Below are positions 16,262-25,010 of a DNA stretch of 64,000 bases, piece after piece. The translations under genes and the position numbers were made by a program. The DNA is from Clostridium sp. DL-VIII. Its GTDB lineage: Bacteria; Bacillota; Clostridia; Clostridiales; Clostridiaceae. The notes under the pieces were generated by a model that saw nothing but the letters and a program-made list of their open reading frames with translations, did no database searches and was not told the DNA's origin. The stretch is from the NCBI RefSeq assembly GCF_000230835.1, contig NZ_CM001240.1, positions 4,862,779 to 4,926,778 of the forward strand, in the 5' to 3' direction. Positions within the stretch are counted from its first letter, which is position 1. The number at the start of each line of letters is the position of its first letter.

Positions 16262-16392
16262 ACTACTAAATCAAACCACATATTAACTATATTTTAAGAC
16301 CCATAAATACAATTACATTCTTTATATAATACCTTAATCATGGTATTTATCCAAAGCACGCTCTTTATTTTAATCTCTGTCAGCTTCCCTTT

Positions 16393-16483
16393 TATTTATA
16401 TTTTATCTTCTTTCACTATTATTACCCATTTATAAGGCTTTAAGCCATTAATTGTACTCCTACTATTATATTATAATTTATTT
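16393..16483 (-). repeat. Direct repeat copy 2
   Basis: Second copy of the 16172-16261 repeat. In this copy the centre is a perfect palindrome, GGCTTAAAGCC. The spacing between copies is about 221 bases. Confidence 0.65.
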
Positions 16484-16588
16484 CTATGAATCACAAATGG
16501 CATAGCTCATTTAATCTATGCCATAATAATTTATTCATGAGTAAGGGAAAATCAAGTATCGCAAAAAAATGCTGGCGATTATGATTTT

Positions 16589-16641
16589 ATGATTCATTTT
16601 CTATACACTTGGTTAAGTTTTCATAAAACATTTCTTCATTA
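16589..16641 (-). repeat. Out-of-frame echo of the 3' end of the TPR gene
   Basis: These 53 bases repeat 16701-16754 with about six changes. Read in the +1 frame of the TPR gene they encode NEEMFYENLTKCIENES plus stop, against DEEMFYENLKKCIENES inside the gene. This looks like the leftover tail of a second, tandem copy of the gene. Confidence 0.7.
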
Positions 16642-17325
16642 CTCATTACAAGTTTGCTTATCAAGCTCTCCAATAGCAATAAAATACTCATATTCTAAAT
16701 ATGATTCGTTTTCTATACACTTCTTTAAATTTTCATAAAACATTTCCTCATCACCGTTTTTTAAATTTCTAACTGCAATATAAAAATATGCTTTACACAA
16801 TATTCTTCTTTTAAGTTCTTTAAAAGAAGCATATGAATTTAATAACTCATTATCGTCTATTCTATCAAGTATATATCCTGCTATGAAACCAGGATAATTA
16901 AGAGAAACTTTTGACTTACACCTTTTCTTTAAAAGTGCAATTGCCTCTTTTTCTAATTTTTTATCATTACTCCTTACTGCAATATAATATAGTAAAGCTG
17001 GTATTTCAACGCCACCTGCGGCATCTGTATATTTTGTCTTCAATCCCTTTTTTAATATTTCTACTGCATCAGCATAATTACCTAAAAACCAATTGGCAAT
17101 ACCTGCCCAAATATATTCAGTATCTGTTCTGCCATTACTAATTTTAATTAATTCAGTTGCATTATCTAAAACATCCTGATATTTTTTAAGATGCAACAAA
17201 GCCCCGGCTTTATATCTTAAGGATGATTCAGACTTTGTTTCTGCGTATTCTTCATCTGCTTTTTTATATATTCCATAAAAATCTTTTTGTTGACTTAAAT
17301 CCCAATAACTAATTTTATTATTCAT
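16639..17325 (-). CDS. TPR-like helical protein, candidate immunity protein for the adjacent toxin
   Basis: This 228-residue, all-helical, soluble protein has degenerate tetratricopeptide repeats: YRAGALLHLKKYQDVLDNA-like and WAGIANWFLGNYADAVEILK units, then LLYYIAVRSNDKKLEKEAIA and AYFYIAVRNLKNGDEEMFYE. The start is ATG 17325, preceded by AAAGGAG at ideal spacing. An in-frame GTG at 17427 would add a hydrophobic 34-residue lead but has no ribosome binding site. It directly follows, on the same strand, a cell-wall-binding-repeat protein with a toxin-like C-terminus. The arrangement, plus a decayed tandem echo of its own 3' end, resembles immunity genes of polymorphic toxin loci. The immunity role is inference. 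Confidence 0.7.
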   Translation of the reverse strand: MNNKISYWDLSQQKDFYGIYKKADEEYAETKSESSLRYKAGALLHLKKYQDVLDNATELIKISNGRTDTEYIWAGIANWFLGNYADAVEILKKGLKTKYTDAAGGVEIPALLYYIAVRSNDKKLEKEAIALLKKRCKSKVSLNYPGFIAGYILDRIDDNELLNSYASFKELKRRILCKAYFYIAVRNLKNGDEEMFYENLKKCIENESYLEYEYFIAIGELDKQTCNE

Positions 17326-17507
17326 AAATTTTTCTCCTTTAAACTTTTTCTGTTCTGTTAAATTAGTGCAGAGTAAAGTTATAAAAGCTATAAGAATCAA
17401 AGCTTTTATAACTTTTCTCCCTAACACAATTAGATGACTACTTGGTTTAATATATATTTTTTATTATATCAATTTAACATATTCGTTTTTATTATAATTA
17501 CAATCAA

Positions 17508-19214
17508 CTATTCGACAATTGGCACTTTTAGTTCACCTGATTTAGGCTCATATGGTAAAAATACTGTATCATCAGGCAATTTTCCCTTATTTATATCTTT
17601 TAAAAATGTTTTGTACCCACTTCCAGTATATGGTTTGAAATCTCCATAATTAAAGCCTTCTGGCCATTGCATCGGGTTAACTTCGTATTCCGAAGGATGT
17701 TTATTTCCTGGTATCTCCTCAAATTCTACATCCGCACCACTTTGTCCTCTCCTTGTAAAATTAAATTGTGTTTCAGGGTACATTTTTTGTAACTCAGTCG
17801 GCAACCATTCTCCTGTTCCACCATTTAATTGGTCATAATGCACTTTGTTTCCCATATTTAATGCATCAGTAGTTACTGATAAAACCAAACGCATAACATG
17901 CGCATACTTAGTATAATAGACTTGATCATTTAGCTCATTAACTTCCGTTAATCCTGTTGAATAGTCACCATAAATCCCTACTAGTCCGCCTATATTTTCA
18001 TTTATAGTATCTGCAATAAATTTTTCCGTCCATTCACTAACGGGATGCTCAGATATATAATCTCTAACACCTTTTATTCCAGCAAGGATTGTATCCTTCT
18101 CATCTTGAGTATCTGCATTATACCATTCAATTGTAGCTTTAGCGAGAACGGCTTTCGATGAATTAGCAAGTCCACTATCCTTTGTTGCATCATATAATTC
18201 AGGAGGCAACTCTATACTAGACGAATTGTTATCACTATCTGTTACCACTATTGTTCCAGTATCTGTATCCAGACTTATATTAACAGTTTTAGTATCGCTT
18301 GTCCCCTGAGAATTACTGCTATCGATATTTTCAGGTGTATTATTATCCTCACTAGGTTCCCAGTCACCATTAGCGTTTACATAATATTGGCCAATCATGG
18401 TATCATGTGCCATAGATCCATTGTCATCCTTATAAAAATAGTGCCAATTATCACCATATTGTACCCAACCGGTTGCCATTTCTCCAGTAGAATAGAAATA
18501 GTACGTGTTACCATCTATATCATTCTGGCCAGTTTCCATTGCACCACTTGAATTTAAATAATACCAATTACCGTTGTCTTCTATCCACCCTGTTTTCATT
18601 TTTCCATCTTCATCAAAATAATACCATTTACTATCTATTTCTTTCCAGCCTGTAACTGCTATTTCAGAATCAACATAATAGTAAGTTACATTACCATCAT
18701 TGTCTTTTTCTGTTTTCCAGCCTTTATCTTTTACCCAATCACCATTATCATTTAAATAATATCCATCAACTGTTCTCCCCCATGCCATGGATCCATTATC
18801 ATACAAATAGGACCAATTATCACCATCTTGCAGCCATCCTGTTGCTATTTTATCATCTTTAAGGTAATAACTATCACCATCTTCATATACCCAACCAGTA
18901 CCTGTAACCATTTTGCCATGATTATCTAAAAGATATCCTTTAACTGTTCTTCCCCATGCCATAGATCCATTGCCATAGAAATAATACCATCCATCACCAT
19001 CATTTACCCAACTTGTTGCCATTTCACCAGTAGAATAAAAATAATACCAGTCCCCATTTATAGGTGCCCAACCTGTTGCCATTTTGCCATTATCATCAAA
19101 ATAGTACCAGTTATCACCCTCCTGCATCCAACCTGTAGCCATTGTTCCATCAGAATAGTAATAATAATAGCTGCCATCTTCTTCTTCTACCCATCTTGCT
19201 TCATTATCATCCAT
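17508..19214 (-). CDS. Cell-wall-binding-repeat protein with candidate polymorphic-toxin C-terminus
   Basis: About 568 residues. Residues 1-290 are roughly a dozen choline-binding/CWB repeats (GWMQEGDNWYYFDDNGKMAT, GWVNDGDGWYYF-type units) that normally anchor proteins to wall polymers. A Ser/Asn/Thr-rich linker follows, then about 230 unrelated residues including GIKGVRDYISEHPVSEW, VYYTKYAHVMRLVLSVTTDA, FTRRGQSGADVEF, KHPSEYEVNPMQWPEGF and GKLPDDTVFLPYEPKSGEL. The compact charged/aromatic C-terminus resembles a toxin or nuclease module, but the family is not identified. There is no signal peptide, so the secretion route is unclear. Start 19214 (MDDNEARW) has GGGAGGG upstream; the ATG at 19238 is poorly spaced. 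The TPR gene lies 182 bases downstream. Confidence 0.75.
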   Translation of the reverse strand: MDDNEARWVEEEDGSYYYYYSDGTMATGWMQEGDNWYYFDDNGKMATGWAPINGDWYYFYSTGEMATSWVNDGDGWYYFYGNGSMAWGRTVKGYLLDNHGKMVTGTGWVYEDGDSYYLKDDKIATGWLQDGDNWSYLYDNGSMAWGRTVDGYYLNDNGDWVKDKGWKTEKDNDGNVTYYYVDSEIAVTGWKEIDSKWYYFDEDGKMKTGWIEDNGNWYYLNSSGAMETGQNDIDGNTYYFYSTGEMATGWVQYGDNWHYFYKDDNGSMAHDTMIGQYYVNANGDWEPSEDNNTPENIDSSNSQGTSDTKTVNISLDTDTGTIVVTDSDNNSSSIELPPELYDATKDSGLANSSKAVLAKATIEWYNADTQDEKDTILAGIKGVRDYISEHPVSEWTEKFIADTINENIGGLVGIYGDYSTGLTEVNELNDQVYYTKYAHVMRLVLSVTTDALNMGNKVHYDQLNGGTGEWLPTELQKMYPETQFNFTRRGQSGADVEFEEIPGNKHPSEYEVNPMQWPEGFNYGDFKPYTGSGYKTFLKDINKGKLPDDTVFLPYEPKSGELKVPIVE

Positions 19215-19582
19215 GTTACCTATCCCTCCCATCTCCATAAATTCTGAACTTAATCTCCTCTTGCTTAATCACTTTAACTCCAATTTTATGTATTGCAAAT
19301 TACCCTATTGTTTTATTATAACTTTGTTTACAATTAATTCAAATTATACTTTAGTATACTTTCTTATTAATATTTCATTTACTTTTGAAGAATACAAATA
19401 TTTATTTATAATCCATAAGTGTATATACTGCATGTTGAGACTTCAATATTATTTACCTAAAACATATAATTAAGAGAACATAAAAGAAGTTATTTTCCTA
19501 TTAATTTTAATGTGCTCTATATTAATCAAGTTTAAAGATGTATAGTTTATACGCTAAAATAATGTTTCAAGCATAACAAAAA

Positions 19583-19606
19583 AATCCAAGTAAAGAAACT
19601 TGGATT
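19583..19606 (-). terminator. Terminator of the HicA-like domain gene
   Basis: AATCCAAG (19583-19590) pairs with CTTGGATT (19599-19606), followed on the minus strand by TTTTTTTGTTATG. It is the twin of the 14071-14094 hairpin. Confidence 0.8.
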
Positions 19607-19609
19607 CCA

Positions 19610-20383
19610 CTAACTCACTTTATTAATCTGAATTTGTTTTTGTATTTGAAGCATTAATCCATATTTTAATTCATGAGCTGGAATTGGAACTATTTTATTA
19701 GTCTTTTTATGCTGCATAATAATATGATCTCCGCTTTGTCTAACCTGCCTGTACTCATGTTTTTCTGCTAAATCAATCATATCTTTATAATCAAATATTT
19801 TAGAATAATCCTTTTTCTGACTTTCCTTAAGCTTCTTAATAAGTTCATATTGCTCATCATCATATTCTTTATTTCTTGCATCAATTATTTTTTTGATTGT
19901 CATAAGGTCCCAGTAATTTTCTTGCAACACTTCAATTTCACCCATATAGTCCATATCAAATATAAATGACATATTAATAAGCTTTGCTGTAAATACATCC
20001 ATCCTTCTTTTAAACATAAATGCATCTTTCTTTGATGTTAAATATCTACTTGTAATATCAATCATTGAGCATTTTAGTTCTGCTGCTTCATTTGCACAAA
20101 CATACATGTATTTTCTTATTTCATCTTCAGCTTTTTCATAATCTTCTCTCACTTCTATATATAATTTTATTAACCTCTCTATTTCTTCTTCTAGCTTTTC
20201 TCCAACAATAGCATGTGCATTTAATTTATCTAATAAGTTACCTATTGAATGTTTCAAACCATAAGCTTTTGTATAAACATCATCTAATATATCGTTTTTA
20301 TATTTATCAAACTTAGCTATAATATCTAGTACCTTATCTGTATTTTCTCTTTCTAATTGATTAAATTTTATTATCCAGTTCAT
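19610..20383 (-). CDS. Coiled-coil/helical protein with C-terminal HicA-like domain
   Basis: 257 residues. Residues 1-190 are helical and charged (LEEEIERLIKLYIEVREDYE, KAEDEIRKYMYVCANEAAEL). The C-terminal ~62 residues have the HicA/YcfA double-stranded-RNA-binding-like fold: DMIDLAEKHEYRQVRQSGDH, IIMQHKKTNKIVPIPAHELK, with the family's G-[SD]-H-catalytic histidine. Stand-alone HicA toxins are 60-80-residue mRNA interferases paired with HicB; no hicB is present, so the N-terminal half may control the toxin-like part in cis or the domain may only bind RNA. Start ATG 20383, with GAAGAAGG 8 bases upstream. A truncated copy lies at 14098-14295. Confidence 0.7.
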   Translation of the reverse strand: MNWIIKFNQLERENTDKVLDIIAKFDKYKNDILDDVYTKAYGLKHSIGNLLDKLNAHAIVGEKLEEEIERLIKLYIEVREDYEKAEDEIRKYMYVCANEAAELKCSMIDITSRYLTSKKDAFMFKRRMDVFTAKLINMSFIFDMDYMGEIEVLQENYWDLMTIKKIIDARNKEYDDEQYELIKKLKESQKKDYSKIFDYKDMIDLAEKHEYRQVRQSGDHIIMQHKKTNKIVPIPAHELKYGLMLQIQKQIQINKVS

Positions 20384-20389
20384 TACCAA

Positions 20390-20876
20390 TACCTTCTTCC
20401 ATACATACTTTTCTCCCTTTTAGATTAAATTCCATATATTGTATTATAATTATACTGATTTTTCCCATTTGTATCAATATATTAATGAAATTGTTTACTT
20501 CAATTAAAATATAAATTTATTCAAGTACTGGTGTTTCTAAAAAGAACGATATATTAGTTATTATTGCATAAATCTTCTTTTGGATAAAAATTTTATTACA
20601 AATAATAGCATTAAACTTTTCATCGACTGAATTAAATAATAATATTTTTACAACAAGCAAAACTTTTATTCTATGAAAACTTACCTTTGATTAATGCAAA
20701 AATATGCTTGATAGAACTAAAAGTTATTTTTAGATTGCTATCAAGCATACTTATGAATAATTTAGGTTTAAATACATCTCATGTTAAGGTGAATCTAAAA
20801 CTCTTCTTCCGAGGCGTTATTTTCACTTACTTACAGGAATATAACTCTACTTTACATCTGGTAAAAAAACTAATAT
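20390..20876. other. Intergenic stretch with an orphan CRISPR-type repeat
   Basis: AT-rich with no convincing gene. Its only notable content is the single repeat unit at 20766-20795 (listed separately), 82 bases past the stop of the second AAA-ATPase-like gene. Confidence 0.5.
20766..20795. repeat. Orphan CRISPR-type repeat of a second family
   Basis: The unit begins GTTTAAATACATCTCATGTT and continues AAGGTGAATC. This closely resembles another common clostridial type I-B repeat family (ATTTAAATACATCTCATGTT then AAGGTTCAAC) and is unlike the array at 22834-24564. Only one unit is present. Two more units lie at 36480-36575. Confidence 0.6.
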
Positions 20877-22556
20877 TTATTCTTTTTTTAACTTAATCAA
20901 ACAATCTTTCTGATAAAAGCTTATTCCATACTTTATAACATTTTTATAACCTTCACTTCTAAGTTCCATATCATAACCTTTATTTTCTATCTGTTTTATA
21001 GCTTCCTCTGCTTTTTCTTCCAATTCATCTATATTCTTTGCCACCTTAAATTTAATAACTATTGCAATACCTCTAAGTGAAACAGATTTTATAAATAAAT
21101 CACTTCTTCCGCTTCCGCCCTCTCTGTTGGATTTTATTATATAATCATTCATATTAGTTAAAGATTCTATCACAAAACCATGATAGAAATTCTCATAAGC
21201 ATCATTGAAGCTTATAGTTTCTATTAATAGCTTTCCAAGTTCATTCTCAAAACTTTCTGCATCTCCAGATATTATTGCATTGTACATTCCACTAAAATCT
21301 CTTGCTTTTACCTTGTCATGAAACCATTTTAAAACTTCTGTTTTAATCATACATTTAATATCTTCATTTGTAATCTCTAACATTAAGTATTTCTGATTTA
21401 TTTCATCTATTCTTTCATTTACCTTTTTTAAATATCCACTAAAAAACATAAAGTTCCATAAATTATCTAATGTATCATATACCTCTGCATAAGTTATCCC
21501 ATCATAAATTAGCTTTTCAATTATTTTACCTTCTATTAATAATTCCATTTCTCTCTTAACTGTTGCGTCTGCTCGTTCAATTAAGATTTTAACTGCACTG
21601 CTCATGCCCGTATTTTCCAAATAAGAGACAGGTGATGCTTCCTTATTTTTATACAGCTCATGAACAAATTGTACAACACTCCAAGGATTATACAATTGCG
21701 TATTACCAAAAATATATCCATTATACCAATTTTTAATTAATTCTTCTCTTTCAATAAATCCATACTCTCCAATCATCTTATTTACTTCTGCTTTAGTAAA
21801 TCCGAAATACTCATCACAATATTCATTTAAGATTGATATAGTGTTTAAATTACTTAATCCATTAAAAGCATCTTCCCTTGAAATACCTAAGCATCCAGCT
21901 ATAACCGCAAATTCTAGAGATGAATCTGTCTTTAAAGCCGATTCAAAAAGTGATCTTATGAATTTAATCATTCTGTCATAAAACCCTTCAAAAAATGCAT
22001 TTTCAAGGGGCACATCATATTCATCTATAAGAATTATTACTTTTTTTTCATGATATTTTCTTAAGCATTCACATAGATAATATAAGGAATCAATATAATC
22101 TCCTTCTTCCCCCTGCTCTTTAACTATTTTTAAGTATCTTTCTTTTTCAACCTCTAACTTTCCACTATCTAATATATATTGATGCCTTTTAAACTCTTCT
22201 GCTATTCTTCTCACAATTGATACATAAGCTAACTCAAAAGATGCCTGCTTTGCAGACTTTAAAGATATATTAATAACAGGATACTGACCCATATGAGCTG
22301 TGTATTTTTCTCCTGCTTCCATTATCTTTAAATTATCAAAAAGATGAAAATTATCTTTACTACTCTTTTCAAAAAAGTATTGAAGCATACTAATATTTAG
22401 AGTCTTTCCAAATCTTCTTGGTCTTGCAAACAAATTAACAACAGCCTTATTATCTAATAAATTTTTTATCAATAAAGTTTTATCTATAAAATAATGTCCT
22501 CCTGTTATTAATTTTTTAAAATCATCTATATCAATTGGTAGCGGTTTAAAATCCAT
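20877..22556 (-). CDS. AAA-ATPase-like / PD-(D/E)XK nuclease-family protein, paralogue 2 (Glu-to-Lys in nuclease motif)
   Basis: 559 residues with the same architecture as the genes at 14309 and 36826. Seen are GGHYFIDKTLLIKNLLDNKA, Walker A-like RPRRFGKTLNISMLQYFF, Walker B KKVIILIDEYDVPLENAF, EYFGFTKAEVNKMI, and NWYNGYIFGNTQLYNPWSV. The C-terminal nuclease has GGSGRSDLFIK with its Asp, but the usual I-x-I-E-F-K reads IAIVIKFKV: a Lys codon AAA stands where Glu (GAA) is expected, a one-base change that should abolish metal binding. Ribosome binding site GGAAGG. The gene lies directly beyond the distal end of the CRISPR array. Confidence 0.85.
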   Translation of the reverse strand: MDFKPLPIDIDDFKKLITGGHYFIDKTLLIKNLLDNKAVVNLFARPRRFGKTLNISMLQYFFEKSSKDNFHLFDNLKIMEAGEKYTAHMGQYPVINISLKSAKQASFELAYVSIVRRIAEEFKRHQYILDSGKLEVEKERYLKIVKEQGEEGDYIDSLYYLCECLRKYHEKKVIILIDEYDVPLENAFFEGFYDRMIKFIRSLFESALKTDSSLEFAVIAGCLGISREDAFNGLSNLNTISILNEYCDEYFGFTKAEVNKMIGEYGFIEREELIKNWYNGYIFGNTQLYNPWSVVQFVHELYKNKEASPVSYLENTGMSSAVKILIERADATVKREMELLIEGKIIEKLIYDGITYAEVYDTLDNLWNFMFFSGYLKKVNERIDEINQKYLMLEITNEDIKCMIKTEVLKWFHDKVKARDFSGMYNAIISGDAESFENELGKLLIETISFNDAYENFYHGFVIESLTNMNDYIIKSNREGGSGRSDLFIKSVSLRGIAIVIKFKVAKNIDELEEKAEEAIKQIENKGYDMELRSEGYKNVIKYGISFYQKDCLIKLKKE

Positions 22557-22833
22557 AATATATACCTTCCATTCTATATTAATTATTCTATCTCTTTAGT
22601 ATATGCAATTCACATGCACTTCTGAAATATTATATACTACAATCAGTCTTACATAAACATATGAACATTATGTAATTTCTTAATCCTGAACAATTCTATA
22701 ATCTAACATATCTATAAATAAAAACTTATGAATATAACTCTAAAAATTGAATATCTTTTGTAGGTATCTTAGTAACACATATTTTGCTCTATTATAATAA
22801 ATTTAATTTTTATTTATGAACTTTCCGGATTTC

Positions 22834-24564
22834 ATGTGCATTCCTCGTAGTTAATATAAAACAAAAAAACATTTATAATAAAATTCCGAAGTTTCGGATT
22901 TACGTTCCTCATAGTTAATATAAAACTCAAAAAAACATATAATTAAAATTCCGTAGGTACGGCTTTACATTCCTCATAGTTAATATAAAACCTAAATCAT
23001 CCGCATAGAACTCTGTCATATCGCCTTTCTTTACATTCCTCATAGTTAATATAAAACATGGAGAAGATAGAGAAACGGAAGGAAAACAATATAATTTACA
23101 TTCCTCATAGTTAATATAAAACAATAGAAACCTCTAGGAACATGACTATAATATCTAAATTTACATTCCTCATAGTTAATATAAAACCTTATTAGCTTCA
23201 TATTAGCGTTTTAATATCTTAAATTTACATTCCTCATAGTTAATATAAAACAAAACCAGCTAATATTGTCATTAACATCATTCCCATATTTACATTCCTC
23301 ATAGTTAATATAAAACCGAAGCACTAAAGCATGAGATGGAAACAACTCCAATATTTACATTCCTCATAGTTAATATAAAACCAACATAACCTGTTAAATA
23401 AGCCATGTCTCCAACACTATTTACATTCCTCATAGTTAATATAAAACGCAAAGTTAATTCTAAAGATTTAGCAACAGTAGCTACATTTACATTCCTCATA
23501 GTTAATATAAAACATACTCTTGAAGTTCTATTTTTAAAGTTGTTGACATATTTACATTCCTCATAGTTAATATAAAACAACAACTTCGTTATCATCAAGT
23601 GCAACTATTGATGGATTTACATTCCTCATAGCTAATATAAAACTTTAGATGGATTAAGTGCTTCATCAATTCATGTTGAATTTACATTCCTCATAGTTAA
23701 TATAAAACCCAGCTTGTAATAAATGCACCCACTGGAATATAAATATTTACATTCCTCATAGTTAATATAAAACTTTCTTCTGTTTTTTTCCCAACTTGCG
23801 TATGTTTCTAAATTTACATTCCTCATAGTTAATATAAAACCAAAACAAGCTGTACAATCATATCTAGATATGGATAATTTACATTCCTCATAGTTAATAT
23901 AAAACCCAACTTGCGGTAGAGAATACGAAGCTAATAAAATAGATTTACATTCCTCATAGTTAATATAAAACTTATATTTTCTTGCTGTAAATCAATTAAC
24001 TGTTGGCTATTTACATTCCTCATAGTTAATATAAAACCCCACCAATTTAAAACTTTCCTTTGTTTTTTACTAAAATTTACATTCCTCATAGTTAATATAA
24101 AACTTAATAGGTTTAAGTGAATCAGAACTGGCTAAAAGACATTTACATTCCTCATAGTTAATATAAAACCTAAATAGCTTCTATCATTTTCACCTTCAAG
24201 TGGGAAATTTACATTCCTCATAGTTAATATAAAACCAGCTTGTACCTTATAACTGCCATCTTTATTCTTTAAATTTACATTCCTCATAGTTAATATAAAA
24301 CATAAGTTTATACCACTAGTATGAAATAAATCTAAATAATTTACATTCCTCATAGTTAATATAAAACCATCTTTAACAGCGCCTAGAGACATAGACATGC
24401 TACCATTTACATTCCTCATAGTTAATATAAAACACACATATAGTGGAAATATATTAGATACAATGACTGATTTACATTCCTCATAGTTAATATAAAACCC
24501 ACATGTCAAATATTGCACCTTCAGCCATTACCCAAATTTACATTCCTCATAGTTAATATAAAAC
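22834..24564 (-). CRISPR. Type I-B CRISPR array, 27 repeats and 26 spacers
   Basis: A 29-bp repeat reads, in transcription direction, GTTTTATATTAACTATGAGG then AATGTAAAT, and recurs 27 times with spacers of 35-38 bp. The unit at 22834-22862 carries three changes and those at 22898, 22963 and 23615 one each, so the low-coordinate side is the old, trailer end. The leader end is at 24564, next to cas2. Reading spacers on the crRNA strand yields phage-like peptides; the newest spacer (24499-24535) gives WVMAEGAIFDMW and 24038-24074 gives FSKKQRKVLNWW. Open frames across this region are artefacts of the repeat. Confidence 0.98.
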
Positions 24565-24745
24565 CCAGTAAAAAGATTATATCACACCCTTGTAAAATAG
24601 CCAATTATCGTTATTAAATTTATGTTAATTTTCATCTTTTTGCAGTAGACCTCCAGTCTGGAAACTCACATTTATTGTATTAATATCCTCAAGCTTGATT
24701 CTATAAAGACTTATGTGATTTCTACAAAAAATAGATTTACTGCAA
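24565..24745 (-). promoter_or_regulatory. CRISPR leader
   Basis: This 181-base, AT-rich non-coding segment lies between cas2 and the first repeat, at the leader end of the array. It contains a short hairpin, CCAGACTGG (24653-24661), on the minus strand. By position it should hold the promoter of the pre-crRNA and the adaptation signals; none is individually recognised. Confidence 0.75.
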
Positions 24746-25009
24746 TTATAAAAATAGTTCATCATAATTTTTTTCTTGCCCTACTATCTCTTTTTTTATA
24801 TTATGAATATTTCTTACAATATAAATGTAAAGTGAATCATCGCTCTTTTCAAGATATTTATTAACTTCCGCTAAACACATGTGAAGTTTCCCTTCTGTGA
24901 TTTCTCCCTCAAATACTGAATTTTGAGTCCATATAAGATATTTCTTCAAACATTTCCTTACCCTATTTACTCTTTTTTCACCAACGTCATATGTTAATAT
25001 TACAAACAT
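24746..25009 (-). CDS. cas2: CRISPR-associated endoribonuclease/integrase subunit Cas2
   Basis: This 87-residue ferredoxin-like protein begins MFVILTYDVGEKRVNRVRK, with the conserved Asp at position 8, and includes KYLIWTQNSVFEGEITEGKL, the standard Cas2 second strand and loop. Together with Cas1 it forms the spacer-integration complex. Its start is one base past the cas1 stop, and the leader and array follow immediately, as usual for type I-B. Confidence 0.97.
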   Translation of the reverse strand: MFVILTYDVGEKRVNRVRKCLKKYLIWTQNSVFEGEITEGKLHMCLAEVNKYLEKSDDSLYIYIVRNIHNIKKEIVGQEKNYDELFL

Positions 25010-25010
25010 C

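Larger units (their letters stand above)
16022..16638. other. Intergenic stretch with internal direct repeats
   Basis: No gene in 617 bases. It holds a direct repeat of about 90 bases (16172-16261 and 16393-16483) and the echo of the TPR gene's 3' end (16589-16641), described separately. It should also hold the promoter of the AAA-ATPase-like gene on the minus strand. Confidence 0.6.

Noticed and set aside
17326..17427. 34-codon N-terminal extension of the TPR protein with a hydrophobic, lipoprotein-like lead
   Set aside because: It needs a GTG start without a ribosome binding site, while an ATG with AAAGGAG lies at 17325. Kept only as a remote alternative.
23774..23942. Shared 10-mer CCAACTTGCG in two spacers (and CCAGCTTGTA in two others)
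   Set aside because: Too short to show common origin; the spacers differ elsewhere and translate to unrelated peptides.
22927..24518. Three minus-strand ORFs (22927-23124, 23305-23604, 24132-24518) with repeated FILTMRNVN peptides
   Set aside because: The repeating peptide is the translated CRISPR repeat; these frames are artefacts of the array.
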